Numbered from the stretch's first letter, positions 46,968-58,785 are shown. The stretch: 64,000 bases of DNA from Mimachlamys varia (GCA_947623455.1 OX392535.1:38960688-39024687); one strand, 5' to 3'. A program made the numbers and translations. The notes: generated by a model not told the origin, from the letters alone.

Positions 46968-48379
46968 CGAAAACCTTCAACATTTTTTTTATGAGATAAT
47001 GATGATACCTTCATAATAAATCTCACCTATATGCGATTTGAAATTAATGTTCAGTGGCCTTGGAGCATACCAAATTAATTAGCAAAAATAAATCTCACAA
47101 AAATTAATAAACGAAAAAAATCCGTTCGTCTGTGTGGTACAAGTGGTCGGACTGTGTATGCCGACTGTTATGGTTGAAACCATCCAAAGGGAAGCAACTC
47201 AAACATACACCACGAAATGCCGTACATGCAGCTTACAGTTGATTGAGTATTGCCTCTGAGCATGTTGGTCTTTTTTTATACCAGCAACATTTTGGGGGAC
47301 CATAATTATATTATTAAAAATTCAATTACTTATCAAATTGCGCCTATTTCCTGGAAAAGATTGATTTACCAATGTTCTATTTTGGTGTAACTTGTCGTCT
47401 TCCTTAGTTACGAGATCATTTACTTGACAACGGACATATTAAAATATAGCAAGACATCGACCTGAATTAAATAGAAGATATTGTACCCTTCCATGTTGTC
47501 TGTTGAAACACCAAAACGCCGTACGCGTATGTTTGACCAGAAGCTACAACACAATACATTCTTAACACGAGTAAAGTACGTAACAAAAGTATAAAAATGG
47601 GTTTAAAAGAAAATGCTTTATTTTAAACATATTGATTAAGATAAAATAAACAAATATAGATTTTTGTCTTGCTTAAACATGTAGGTTTGTGAAAAAATGA
47701 AACGCTTGAAGGTAAAATCATAAAATTTGATTTTAATGCAATTTTAAGTGATATCATGAGACTGGCTAGAGATCAAAGCGGTCAAAATTAATATGTAACA
47801 CCAACTTTAAAATATTCTTCTGGATAACTAGAATGTCTACTGATACGTGTTCAGTAGCTTATAAGAGTAAGTATATAGTAATTTCCTGTGACTAAAAGTA
47901 AGGTTGGTTCAAAGCGTTCGATAGCGTTGTTCTTGTAAGAGTTATCTTTCTTTTTTCACCAATCATATTGAACATGACACTTAAAAGCGTAAGTATAAGC
48001 AAAACAGTTTTGTGAAAGTCGGATTAAAAACAGGTCAGTTGTCTTTGCAGCATCAGTAATAAAAAAAATTATGAACGTAAATATAAGCAATGAACTGTTA
48101 AAAAATGGTAGTATACAGCATTTGGTAATAGTTCAGTACTTAATTATACATTATGTATAATACACTTATGGTAAAAACTGTGTGAATTAAGACTGTCACT
48201 AGTCGTTATAAAGAAATGCTTTTTATCTTTGTCATGATTCAATAATGATCATTCTTTAAAAAATTACATTTTGAAAATAATCTTTTGAAATAATCTCTTA
48301 TTTTCCCATAAACGAAAATGCAAATGACATTTAAAAACTTTTCTTGAAAGTGCAGGTATACATATTTACATTCTGTATT

Positions 48380-48870
48380 GCTTTTGCGTATATGCCGTTA
48401 GTGAACCAAATTGTATTCATAAACTACAATTTACAGTGGTAAAGTCAGTATAAGGATATGAATCGCGTCACGCTAAACAAAGTGAAAAATTATTTGTGCA
48501 AAATCTATAATATTTGTTTTTATGACGCAACAAGAATCTTTCACCCCCTTGGGGGTGAGACAAGGGATCTCAACCCGAGGGGTAAGATTATTAAATTGCC
48601 ATAGACGAGGCTTGCGTGATGTCATTGTATTGTTGCCGTGACGTCATACAATTGTTGAGAACGTGCATAAAGCTTTCTCGACCTAGGGTGTGATAAGAAA
48701 ATCTCACACCGGTAAAAGTGTGGATATCCCTGTCTAGGGTAAGATAATACATGCTTCCTGCTGCAATTCTAGCTGTTCTGGTATTTGAACTTGGTGGTGT
48801 AAATTATATGGTAGCGGCACATTTAAACGCATCATAAGGTGTAGTTAAAAAAAACCTCATTCAATGCTTA
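48380..48870 (+). repeat. Rep-C dispersed repeat, copy 2, with nested insertion
   Basis: The outer blocks match 17640-18010. Between about 48538 and 48745 sits a CTCGGGG-family element: CTTGGGGGTGAGACAAGGGA, GAGGGGTAAGATTATTAAAT, TTGCCGTGACGTCATACAAT and GGATATCCCTGTCTAGGGTA. The nest ends only about 35 bp upstream of K2P exon 2. Confidence 0.55.
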
Positions 48871-48904
48871 AATAACTTGATGACGCTAATCTGTTTTGTT
48901 GTAG

Positions 48905-49728
48905 GGTATGGACACATAGCGCCAAAGACGTTCTGGGGCCGACTGGTATGTATTGCATACGCTGTGCTGGGTATCCCTCTCATGTTATTGTGTCTGGCCA
49001 ACATCGGCGATGTACTAGCCGACATTTTCCGATTCATCTACGCCAAGATATGCTGCTGTGGATGCTGTAGGCGAAAGGACAAGACAAAGGTCGTGCAAAT
49101 TAAACCAGTTGCTAGGGAACCAGAAGGAGCATGGCGAAGCGACAAGACTGGTAACATGGTCATACCGAAGGCGCCTCCTATGCAACACGAGTTCAGCAAG
49201 ATACCTCCTAAAACACCCGAAAGCATGAAGGGCATGAATGGCCGTCCTGATGACGTTAAACCCGTGCGAATCATACCCATGGATGTGAAGTCCTATAAGA
49301 CCTCGCACGAGCCCCACAGGCCGCTGCCTGTCCGCAATGACCCCGTGTTGGACGACGACAGCGATGACGAGGATGACGATTTTGACGACAAGAAGATCAC
49401 AGTTCCGCTTACAGTTACAATGGTAGTCATTGCTGGGTACATCTTTGGCGGGGCCGTCCTGTTCGGACTTTGGGAGAGCTGGGATTGGCTACAATCTGCG
49501 TACTTCTGCTTTATAACTCTCAGCACCATTGGCTTCGGTGACGTAGTTCCGGGGACGGATTTCGACAATCCTCAAGCGCAAGCGCAGCTCGTTCTTGGCG
49601 CCATCTACGTCCTGTTCGGAATGGCGATTCTATCTATGTGCTTTTCACTCATGCAAGATGAAATTATCGCCAAATGTAAATGGGTTGGACAGAAATTGGG
49701 GATCTTAGATAAAAATGATGACGAATAG
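48905..49728 (+). CDS. K2P potassium channel gene A, coding exon 2
   Basis: Completes a 412-residue channel with exon 37345-37759. It starts inside the filter (GYGH, 139-142), then M2 at about 152-175, a cytoplasmic M2-M3 loop of about 115 residues (188-302), M3 at 303-327, pore helix 2 with filter TIGFGD at 346-351, M4 at about 366-388, and a short C-terminus ending DKNDDE. GYG in pore 1 and GFG in pore 2 are the usual K2P filters. The loop opens with a cysteine cluster (CCCGCC, 188-193) and closes with an acidic run ([13 protein letters not shown], 288-300). A long M2-M3 loop with a short C-terminus recalls the TRESK/KCNK18 and nematode TWK-18-like groups, but I would not fix a subfamily. 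Mammalian TRESK's calcineurin PxIxIT site is not recognisable; PVRIIP at 258-263 does not fit. Base composition is clearly less AT-rich than the flanks. Confidence 0.96.
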
Positions 49729-49943
49729 CAGCTTTAAAAACACAAAAAGTGCTGGCAATATTCATAAAATTTATATATTTTCATACGCCATTTTTAATGT
49801 CTAGTGCTGTGTGGTAAAATAGTTTTCTTTTGTCATTTCACATAAATTTATTGAACACCAGAATAACAAAAATATTTATATAGCATACAAAAGTGGTAGA
49901 GTATAACAAACACAAAGAAAGAGCCGAAATATTGAAGTTATAA

Positions 49944-49957
49944 AATAAATAAATAAA
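49944..49957 (+). terminator. Candidate poly(A) signals of K2P gene A
   Basis: Three overlapping AATAAA hexamers begin 216 bp after the stop codon. They would give a 3' untranslated region of about 240 bases. Other weaker hexamers exist nearby, so the true site is uncertain. Confidence 0.45.
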
Positions 49958-51634
49958 TTATTTTGTAGGAAAATTTTTCCATTAAGTGTTAGCTGACAAT
50001 CTTTTTAACTGACTTGGCTATTTTCTTTCGTCACACATACCCATCTGATGTTATTTAGAGTTATCACAGTAGACATCTGACGTCATCACTGACATTTACT
50101 CTTAGATTTTTACATTGTAACGCATTGCTAGGGCAAATGTTGTTATGAGCGTATAACAACATTTGCTATTGTAACGCCATCTACTATTTCTATTGTGACG
50201 TCATCGATTTCATTGTTGTCAGCACTTAATTTGCAGTTCAAAAACTGTTCAAATAAACAAATAAACTAAATAACGTAAAATTTCCTATAAAAATATAAAT
50301 AATGACTGTTTCAGCAGATACTGTTATGGATCCTATAACAGACATTGCTACTGCTGACAAACTTACATAATGCCTATCGGACTGTGAGTTATAGGACCAT
50401 AATTACATCACCGTTGTCAAAATATGAACAATTGCTAGACCATAGTTGTCAAAATAATTTATAACGATCTATTTTCTTTTTCTTTATAATATATATTTTA
50501 TACTACGCCAAGGTCTAGTATTGTACAAATTAAGATATCTGCACAAATCGTCAAATTCATCGTCAGTTTATTTTGTTAAAATTTTTTTTTTTATTTTAAA
50601 TTAAAAAAAAAATCCCGAATTTCTAATTCATAAAGTAAACACACACAAAAACAAAATTCAAACAGAGTTTGATGTATGACAATCTGTAGAATCTGGTGGA
50701 AAGAAAAAAGAATATTTAGCACTTCATTACACTAAAATGAAAAAAAAAAAACAAATCGTGTTTAACTGGTTTTTATACTTCTTTAAAAAAGCTCATTGAA
50801 AAACTGATATAATTCACCTTATTATGTTAAATGTGAAATGTTTTTTTTTAATAATGAGCACTTTTTTTGTGTTGATTGAAAAAAAAAAATAAAAAAAATA
50901 AACAAAAATCAATAGGATTTAGGTATTATAACGAAAAGAAACAAAAATAAATATTTTGAAAAAAAAAAGAATAGTATTTCAGCTCTTGTAAAAATCCACA
51001 GTCACTAATAGTAAAATCATTATCAACTTATCATGTCTATTTCATCATCACCATAGTTAAGATAATCCACTTGTAGATTTTACTACAACTAAGCATTCTT
51101 ACGCGCGCAAAAAATCTTTAAAAAATGTTCTTCACTAGTTTATATCAGTCAATCAATTATAGTTCTTAGATTTATTTTTATCTCTTTAAGTTTTTGACGT
51201 GTGAAAAAAAAACCCCAGTTTAAACCTAAATTATGATTTGAGGAGATTTCATTCACACCTTCGTCCGTCCATCATTTTGACTAAGTGGGTAAAATGAGTT
51301 GAAGTTGGGCAAAGTTACATTTTGTTTGAAAAGAATGAGATGTTGGTTAAGAGAAAAGACTGAATTGTGAAGTTGAACTAAGTAACTCCTTAACGAAAGC
51401 AGCGATGGTCTAATTATTAAAAAGATAATGCACCGAATTGAAAGAACTTCTCAACAGCGCATTAACTTGAGAAATGATTTCATATCATCAATCAACGATA
51501 TTGAAAAAAATAACAAAAACAAACAAATAAACAAACAATGGTGGCACTTTTCCCGCTGAAAAAAACACATAAAGGTCAAGGACAAAGACTCAGAAACGTT
51601 TTATGTTGGACATTGTTTGTGTTGCGTTCGTTAG
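49958..51634. other. Intergenic, AT- and homopolymer-rich
   Basis: No gene is recognised. It has many A- and T-runs (50580-50610, 50740, 50880-50900, 50960) and a short palindrome GCAAATGTTGTTAT/ATAACAACATTTGC at 50133-50166. Confidence 0.5.
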
Positions 51635-51775
51635 TCTGCCGGAAATCTAATGTCTGATTACATGATGTCTATTTCCCAACGCGATGACTCGTCGCCAGGC
51701 GTAGCTGACGTCATGAATAGGAGGATCAACACGGGTCATGTGACGATTCGGGCAGTGGATTGCTGATTTCACAGG
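51635..51775. other. GC-richer island, possible untranslated or terminal exon
   Basis: About 140 bases of mixed composition within very AT-rich DNA. On the plus strand it ends TTTCACAG|GTAAGAAAAT, a strong donor string, and contains a CRE-like TGACGTCATG. It could be a 5' untranslated exon of the K2P gene starting at 57992. On the minus strand it carries a short frame MTSATPGDESSRWEIDIM followed by a stop, preceded by a pyrimidine-rich CAG. That would fit a terminal exon of a minus-strand gene. Neither reading is established. Confidence 0.25.
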
Positions 51776-52607
51776 TAAGAAAATATAATTAGAATTAGAT
51801 TTGAATTAATCAAACGCATTTCCTGCCATTCGAAAGTCACATTCTGGGCAATACTCGGAAGGTTTCAGAGTTTTGCCAAGGCATATTGTCTTGCTATTTT
51901 TTTTTAATTTTATTTTTAAAGGGTACTTCTTCGATACTCAATTCATCATTTCATGAATAATAAGTATGACGAATCACTCGAAATTCAAGTCGATTACTCT
52001 GAAAGAATGCTTATTGACACATTAATACTATACATAATGTATCATACCAACTACAAAGTTTGACCAGTAATCTGATTTGTATATATTTGTCGAAAACGCT
52101 GATCTAGATTAAGCATCCTTCAGGCACTAAACGTTTTCAGTAAAATATGACTGACAATTGGAATATATTATACCCAGTTACTTAGCATGATATTTCGTCG
52201 AGATATCACTGTACAGTCAGTTTTAGGTGCGCGCTATTATAAGAAGGTATTCCACCTGCATATACTTGTTTCAGCAAACTCTACAAACACGGGGAAAAGT
52301 CTTTAAACGATCTTAGCAAGAGCTAGGAAACTAAACCGAATTCTTCAAGCCAATATATTATCTTCTGTAGTCATCAGAATATCACCGAATCAACCGGAGG
52401 CTCTATTAACCATACAGGTTTCGGGTCCAAAACAGTGCGCATGGAGCTTTTATTATAAAAACAAATTATACACTTTCATGTAAACAGCATTTTACCTTAT
52501 GCCGGACATATTTTACTAGATGGTATTGCGTTCACATGCCCATAAACACATACAGTCAGCTTTGATATACGTAATTCCGTTTACTCCCCAATTTTAAAAT
52601 CGTGTGG
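51776..52607. other. Intergenic, nothing recognised
   Basis: AT-rich. No frame or repeat assigned. Confidence 0.4.
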
Positions 52608-52825
52608 TACAGTGGATAGTGCACTTGCCTTTCACCAAGACGGCCGAGGTTAGATTTCCCAACCGGGTGTAAAAAGGTATGGGGTCACCTACACGACCAC
52701 GTGGGTTTTCTTCTGTTAATCTGGTTTTCTCCGACAATAAGACCTCTCACGCGCTAACACCCGGGTGATTGATAGAAGTTGAAAAGATTGCCTCATAATT
52801 GTTGTAAAATAGATAAAGTTTATAT
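52608..52825 (+). mobile_element. tRNA-derived SINE
   Basis: GTGTGGTACAGTGGATAGTG contains an A-box, and GCCGAGGTTAGATTTCCCAA a degenerate B-box about 45 bases on. The body has GGGGTCACCTACACGACCAC, GTGGGTTTTCTTCTGTTAAT and GGTTTTCTCCGACAATAAGA, the kind of conserved SINE body I know from molluscs. The B box has lost its TTCGA core, so this copy is probably transcriptionally dead. Confidence 0.75.
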
Positions 52826-55091
52826 CAAATGAACCCTCACATACCTAGCTCCAATCATTGTCGCATGATGAATGTTTAAGTTGATTTTCACAGCAGGTGC
52901 TTCTTTCTGAATTAAGCTTACACTGTTTTGCCGCGAAACGTTGTGAAAGTTATTGATTTAAATTCTCTATCAATAATTCTGGTAAGAGTGGTGTTACTTT
53001 ATCTATATTTCATACTTTAAAAAAAATGTTCGGTATTTTCTAATCAGGGAGCACATACCGTGACCAATAGACAGGGTTGTCTGCGCTAGTTGTCCTGTGT
53101 ACTCGCCGCCATCAACATTCGTTCCAAAAGATACAATAAAATGCTAAATTGTTTCAAACAAAGGTGAACATAAGCCGATACACGTTTAGAATTTTAATTT
53201 TGTTAAAAATCGAGTTACTAAAACGACCTGTAAACATAATTATCTGGGCCAAGTTGTTCAAAAGATTATTAGCTTAATATCAGTGATAAGTGCACATTTT
53301 AATTATCCTGTAACTTTAAAATGTAACCATAGATTTAATCACAACTTTGCAGATATCAAATACATAATATTGTCTACTTACATACAAAATTTGAAGATTG
53401 TAACTTGTAAATTGACAGAATTTTCAAGTTTGAAGTTTGAAAAATGTCGTTAAATAGTAATTAAGCTAATCACCCTTTGAACAACTGGGCCCTGGACAAG
53501 TCGTCTTACCGTAACGCGACCTGAAATAACACGATGACAGGAATATGTCACCATAGAATTAACTTGGCTAGCTCAACATGTACATTGTATCCTGAGCGGA
53601 CCTTGGGGATTCCTGTTGGGCTTTAAGTTACACGTCATTGGAATGTGTGTCACATCTATATAATTAAATACAAAGCTGATTCAGTTTACATGTACAACAA
53701 TTACGAACCACCTAATCTCAGCTTATACCAATCACTGTTAATGGCCATCACGTCAGTACCAATGCCGATATCAGCCAGTCAAAAAATGTAATTAAAAAAG
53801 GCAATTTGTAAACCGACATGTGGGCAAAAAACCCCTGGTTACTTAAATAGAAATTTGTCACCAATATGATATTAAGCGACGAAAATATGTTACTTAGAAG
53901 AAATTTTCTCAAAATTGTCAGCGATAGAAAGTTGTTAAGAGAAATATTCCGAAATACCTTTTCACATCAGTGATATTGCTTAGAGGTATTGTAATGCCTT
54001 AACAAGGGTTGAAGCAAAACAGATGGTTCGCGCCTTAGCAAACAGAGGACGCTACATTGCTCTTCAAAGGACCTGTTGCAGAACGGCTTCGAAGGAATTC
54101 TTCTAGAAACGCTTATTTTTTTTATAAAATATGCAATGGTATACAATTTTCATATTTTATTTTTGGTGTAATTACAGCACCACCTACGATTTCAATGTCC
54201 GGTAGAATCCTTTTCAGAAAGGTTTTTTATTTTCTTACCATAGACATGCTTAACCTAAATGAACTAGATTTGAATAACACATGCCCAATTTGTGAATTGA
54301 TGTTTAATATTTTACATAATACATGAACCCTGTTTGCAACCATTTTTCATGTACAGAGATGTATTGTGCTCTGTGTGGTAGTGGGATCGTGCTTCCAACG
54401 GCATCTTTTATAGTGCGACTTCACTTGAATTCTACAGCACAGATACCAAAACACGCCTCAGGCCATTTCATACTCCACATGCGTTATGTTGGAGTTGGCT
54501 GGACAGGAGAAAGAATAATCGATCGGAATATTCCAATCTTACGACGACTTCGGGAATCCAACCCGGTGGCCTGTGTTGAAGAAAAATGAGCTTCAATTAG
54601 CGTTTTCCAACAAAAATTGACATCGATTTACATGGACTATTGGTAATAGGAAGTGAATGTATATGTGAAAATGTTAATTAGTCATATTCATCTTTTCCGT
54701 ATCTATGGACGAAATCGATACCGTTATTATCTATTAATGCATATGTAATATTTCACACGAACCATTGGTGATTAATAAATAATGAAAATTTTTAAATGGA
54801 ACTCGCCACAACCGTGTGGAGTTTCATACCCACACATTGGGCATGCTTATTTGAAGAATCTATCTAAGGGCGATAAAGCCATTGGGACATGATGGGCCTG
54901 GTCATATTATGATAACGACGTGTTTCCCATTTAAATATGCACGTCAACCACAGGGCAGTACGCATGCGTGTTAACGTCGTCGATCTGACTCTATCAGAGG
55001 AAAAGAGTATTTCCCAGTGACATGTTGCCAAGAAAGGCGTAAGAAATGAAAATTGTTAAAATAAAAAGTAAAATAATTCCAAATGTAAAAA
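52826..55091. other. Intergenic, nothing firmly recognised
   Basis: Frames at 54057-54326 and 54323-54589 overlap in different phases and have scattered cysteines (TCPICELMF, YCALCGSG). No continuous domain can be read, so they are not called as genes. Confidence 0.4.
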
Positions 55092-55484
55092 TTGATACGA
55101 AATATCTATTATGAGTGCTGTTGTGTCCCTAGCAATCAGCACATTTTCTTGTCCCTGGTAAAAGACATAATGAAAATAATGATAATTCGAGGTTCTCGTA
55201 CAAAACCTGTAGGTCGTCTCAAAGCTGTTCGCAAACTATTATCCATGGTTGAAGGGCCTTCTTTTGCGGTAATTTATAAACCGCCAAGGAGTTTCGTAAG
55301 CATTACTGACGAACGCAAAGCAATTCTGTATATTACGCATGGACATGCATACACACGAACTTATCTTTTGTCTTTATGGAAAGGAATAATCAATGATTAC
55401 TCTCAGAATCCTGTCATTATTATAAGTTGGTTATACAAGGCGGATATCGATACTTTCCTTCCTTTCAATCTGATATGCTATTGA
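55092..55484 (+). CDS. Unrecognised 130-residue open frame, probably not a gene
   Basis: An uninterrupted frame, MIRNIYYECCCVPSNQ onward, with a basic middle (RGSRTKPVGRLKAVRKLL, residues 34-51) and no signal peptide. I recognise no family. It stands alone between repeats without splice or promoter evidence. Its length is within chance range for this window, though it is among the longer non-repeat frames. Confidence 0.15.
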   Translation: MIRNIYYECCCVPSNQHIFLSLVKDIMKIMIIRGSRTKPVGRLKAVRKLLSMVEGPSFAVIYKPPRSFVSITDERKAILYITHGHAYTRTYLLSLWKGIINDYSQNPVIIISWLYKADIDTFLPFNLICY

Positions 55485-55780
55485 TCATAATCAATAATCA
55501 TACAACCGGATTTGTCCTACGGGTAGATCAGTATGTTGCTTTGTAGATGGTTTTTATAGAAATCGATATTATGACATTGTATTGTAAACATTGAAGGATT
55601 ATTCTAATAGAAGGAAGGTAATAATTAGTTCTGATCTAAGATAATATATTCCATGTATTAAGATCGGCTTCAGTTTCGAGATTAAGAATACACTAATGTT
55701 TCTCCGAATGTGACTCATAAAGTATATTGATTTTGGGATCTTTATATTATCTCAATAATTTTCTACAATATTTGTTAATG

Positions 55781-56130
55781 TTCCTTGCTTTTTCTTGCCA
55801 ATAACTCACTTTGGCTTTAGTTTCAAGAGTATGCCAAGGTTTGGAAGGAAATTGTCCACGTTCTCTTGTTCCTTGCTTTTTCTTGCCAATGACTCACTTC
55901 GGCTTTAGTTTCAAGAGTATGCCAAGGTTTGGAAGGAAATTGTCCACGTTCTCTTGTTCCTTGCCTTTTCTTGCCAATGACTCACTTCGGCTTTAGTTTC
56001 GAGAGTATGCCAAGTTTGAGAAGGCGATTGTCTACGTTCTCTTGTTCCTTGCCTTTTCTTGCCAATAAGTCACTTCGGCTTTAGTTTCGAGAGTATGCCA
56101 AGTTTGGGAAGGCGATTGTCTACGTTTTCT
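55781..56130. repeat. 88-bp minisatellite, four units
   Basis: Units begin TTCCTTGCTTTTTCTTGCCA at 55781, 55869, 55957 and 56045, exactly 88 bp apart. Each continues ACTTCGGCTTTAGTTTC, GAGTATGCCAAG and TTGTCxACGTTCTCTTG. Confidence 0.95.
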
Positions 56131-56304
56131 TACTGGTTTAAGCATTAAAGGTTATCACAACAACTGGCGAGTGGAATGCTGTGCTTGGTATTCAAGGCAT
56201 ATAAAGAGGTAGCACTTTAAAGCCGGCGACATAATCAAGCTAGCACGAGGAAGCAAAACAAATACCCTGCCTGGAGAACACACAAAGAGAGGATCTGGAA
56301 AATG

Positions 56305-56482
56305 TCCTTTCTTTTCCTAATGTACTTTCTTTGATGTGATGTAATATAGCATATGTTCCCCATTGCTGCTTCACGAAAGTACAAGAACAAAGAAGAGGGC
56401 GCTGAACTAGTATTTTCTTATCGTCCTTTCTTTGTTGGTTTGTAATCTAGCATATGTTCCTCATTGCTGCTTTACCAATGAA
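56305..56482. repeat. Direct repeat of about 60 bp
   Basis: AATATAGCATATGTTCCCCA followed by TTGCTGCTTCAC (near 56343) recurs as AATCTAGCATATGTTCCTCA followed by TTGCTGCTTTAC (near 56446). Each is preceded by a TCCTTTCTTT-like block. Confidence 0.7.
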
Positions 56483-56928
56483 TACGCGCTAGCGCATACA
56501 CACTAAACCACACACATACACAGACACACACATGCGAAAATACATTGCACATATAAATTACACACATGAATGCAACTGACATAATCGGTTAATTGTCCGT
56601 GAGCTAGGAATGGAAGACAAATGTTGACAATTCTTGTAATATAATCGATTTTAAAACATGCTAATGACAACATATTGTACAATTCCGATAAGGTAACACC
56701 CTCTATAAGTCCTCCTCATAGAAATCAATATACCAATGTACAATCCTTTCAATATCCTGTAATAATCAACTCAAGTAAACACACAGAAAACCGATACTAT
56801 AATAAGGATCACTATCCAATGACAAATTCAATACGAAATTGTTTCTGGAACCGAAGAAGAAAATGAGTTGATATATGCCTGATAGAAGTCGATAATTTGG
56901 ATTGAGGACACCACGTTTCAGCTTTCCT

Positions 56929-57152
56929 GCTTTAACAAGTATATACATTAAAAAAGGATTGTTTGTGTTAAAATTAACTTTTTAATATCTATTTAAAAAA
57001 TGTATTGGGGTTAAACACTCTTGTTTTCTCGGATGCTTTAACAAGTATATACATGTACATTAAAAAAGGATTGTTTGTGTTAAAATTAACTTTTTAATAT
57101 CTATTTTAAAAAATACATATTGGGGTTAAACACTCTTGTTTTCCCGGATGCT
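56929..57152. repeat. Tandem duplication of about 108-115 bp
   Basis: GCTTTAACAAGTATATACAT, AAAAAAGGATTGTTTGTGTT, AAAATTAACTTTTTAATATC and GGGGTTAAACACTCTTGTTT occur twice in order. The second copy has a few extra bases (ATGTAC) and CCCGGATG instead of CTCGGATG. Confidence 0.9.
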
Positions 57153-57991
57153 GGCTCATGTGGGAGGAAATTGAAGAACCCGGATAAAGCCCTAGACGAT
57201 CGTTGATAACTTATCACATATCAAATAAATAATTGGTCAATAAAAAACGTCGAAATAAATGCAATTCATGAAAAAAATATGATAATTTTAATAATGATGA
57301 TGATGATGCTTCTCCACTTATATTCAATTATATATTTCGTATATTCACACAGTAAGCTAATTACTCTATCCTAGGACAACGGTATCGACATATGAAGTGA
57401 AACAAAACCCATTCGACCAAAACTGAATGCTGGAGTGTATTAGTGGAGCCGTGCTGACATATTCAGTGTTTCGGGATTGTTTCTACTATTGATTCGTAGA
57501 TGGCAATTTCCATAGGCATTTTTACATCACTCGACAGAGCAATACTGGTCGTTGAAATATCCATGACATACCGTCATGATAAAACGGTTCAAGGAGCACA
57601 CGTATCACTATAGAACATAGTATTGTCGTAGCTGGTAGATGTTGGAATCGATAGTAATTTTGAGATGTTTTCCAATGTATTATTTAATAATTTATAGAAC
57701 CTCTATACGCTACCATTGTCGATCGATGTTTTCCAGGGTGTCCCATGTCAACCGAATCGAGAGACAAGCAGACGTAGATAGATACGTGGCGGGGTGGCAG
57801 GTATAGCAGCACGCGCAGGTAGAAACCAGGTGTATTGAGCTGCGGTTTGTCACATCATCAAGCTGACGTCTGAAGGAGCCAGGATGTAGAACTTTTCCGG
57901 GAACAGGAGACAGAAAACAAGAAATCGTTGTTTTATCAAATCGTGTCAATTAACCAAAAGACAATAATTTGACTTCGGGAACCAATTCATC
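57153..57991. other. Upstream region of K2P gene B
   Basis: Composition becomes less AT-rich from about 57700, consistent with an untranslated exon or promoter. I see no clear TATA box or acceptor. The minus-strand frame at 57710-57949 has no motif. Confidence 0.35.
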
Positions 57992-58406
57992 ATGAGTAAA
58001 CAGGAAAATGGGGGATGGTGTCGCACCATCATGAAGATAATGTTTTCCCACATTGGACTATGTGGTCTAGTAGCTCTATACTGTGCCGCAGGGGGATTCA
58101 TTTTCGAACATCTTGAAAAGTCCAACGAGGAACAAATCTGCTACGACACATACAAGGAATATATAGTCATGGAAAACGACTCGCTCTCAAAGATCCAACA
58201 ACTAGTTGAAGACTACGAAGGCAATCCGGATAAGTCCACACTGAAGTTTCAGCTTCAAGGAATCCTGCAAATCTACCGAGACAACAGTATAAATATAGGA
58301 TACGATGGGGGTAATTGCTCGGCGTACGGACTGGATGACGGTCCGAAGTACAAGTGGTCCTGGTCAGGAGCCTTCTTTTTCTCCGTCACCGTCATCTCAA
58401 CCATCG
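57992..58406 (+). CDS. K2P potassium channel gene B, coding exon 1 (partial gene)
   Basis: Encodes residues 1-138 plus one base of codon 139 of a second K2P subunit. It aligns without gaps to gene A exon 1; I count 82 identical residues of 138. Shared features: M1 (SHIGLCGLVALYCAAGGFIF), the FEHLEK cap start, the cap cysteine at 50, a glycosylation sequon at 62-64 (NDS here, NKT in gene A), IGYDG, cysteine 109 and the pore helix KWSW.GA.FFSVTVISTIG. The exon is 415 bp, as in gene A, and ends at the same phase-1 donor (ATCG|GTGAGT). No exon encoding GYGH, M2-M4 and pore 2 appears in the remaining 5.6 kb, so the gene is cut by the window edge. Alternatively it is an orphaned duplicate exon, which the sequence cannot exclude; the undamaged frame argues against that. 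Confidence 0.93.
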
Positions 58407-58714
58407 GTGAGTTGAACAAAATGGCGTCTTCCATCTTTTGAATTTCGTTTTGGTTAAAATTTTCATTAATAAGAATCTATGCTATGTATCTTAGTTAATA
58501 CATATTCTTCTGAAGGTATTCTTTACCATCAAAAACATAGTTTATCGATCACTTGCTGTCAATTTAGTTCTTGCCATAGCTGTATTTGTTTCTTTTTTAT
58601 GCTTTGAAGAAACAAAAAATCGATGAGAATTCGTTGAAATAAAACAAATCGACAGCAATCGTTGGAACCTGGTATAATTCTATTTGTATTGTTAAAATGT
58701 CTCCGTATATTCTT

Positions 58715-58785
58715 CATATTTTGCCCGTAGTTTCATCGATTTTGAGTTTATATTTTTGTTAACGCTTTTGTATTCTCTTTGATTA
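58715..58785 (+). repeat. Rep-A fragment
   Basis: TCATATTTTGCCCGTAGTTT, CATCGATTTTGAGTTTATAT and GTTAACGCTTTTGTATTCTC are the last ~70 bp of Rep-A. Confidence 0.75.

Larger units (their letters stand above)
37760..48904 (+). other. Intron of K2P gene A, 11,145 bp
   Basis: Donor GTAAGA and acceptor TTTTGTTGTAG join ATA G to GG TAT GGA CAC, giving TIGYGH in frame. An intron in the glycine codon of the first pore filter is a position I recall as shared by many K2P genes. The intron is loaded with foldback and MITE copies listed separately. Stretches 40441-41950, 42124-42988, 45009-45964 and 46968-48379 show no gene or repeat that I can define. A frame at 41148-41408 and one at 42664-42933 have no recognisable motif. 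Confidence 0.9.

Noticed and set aside
49015..49568. Minus-strand frames opposite K2P exon 2
   Set aside because: Antisense shadows of a clearly coding, less AT-rich exon.
54057..54589. Cysteine-rich frames (CPICELMF, YCALCGSG) suggesting a LINE C-terminus or zinc finger
   Set aside because: The motifs fall in two overlapping frames, with no continuous C-x2-C/H pattern or surrounding reverse-transcriptase sequence.
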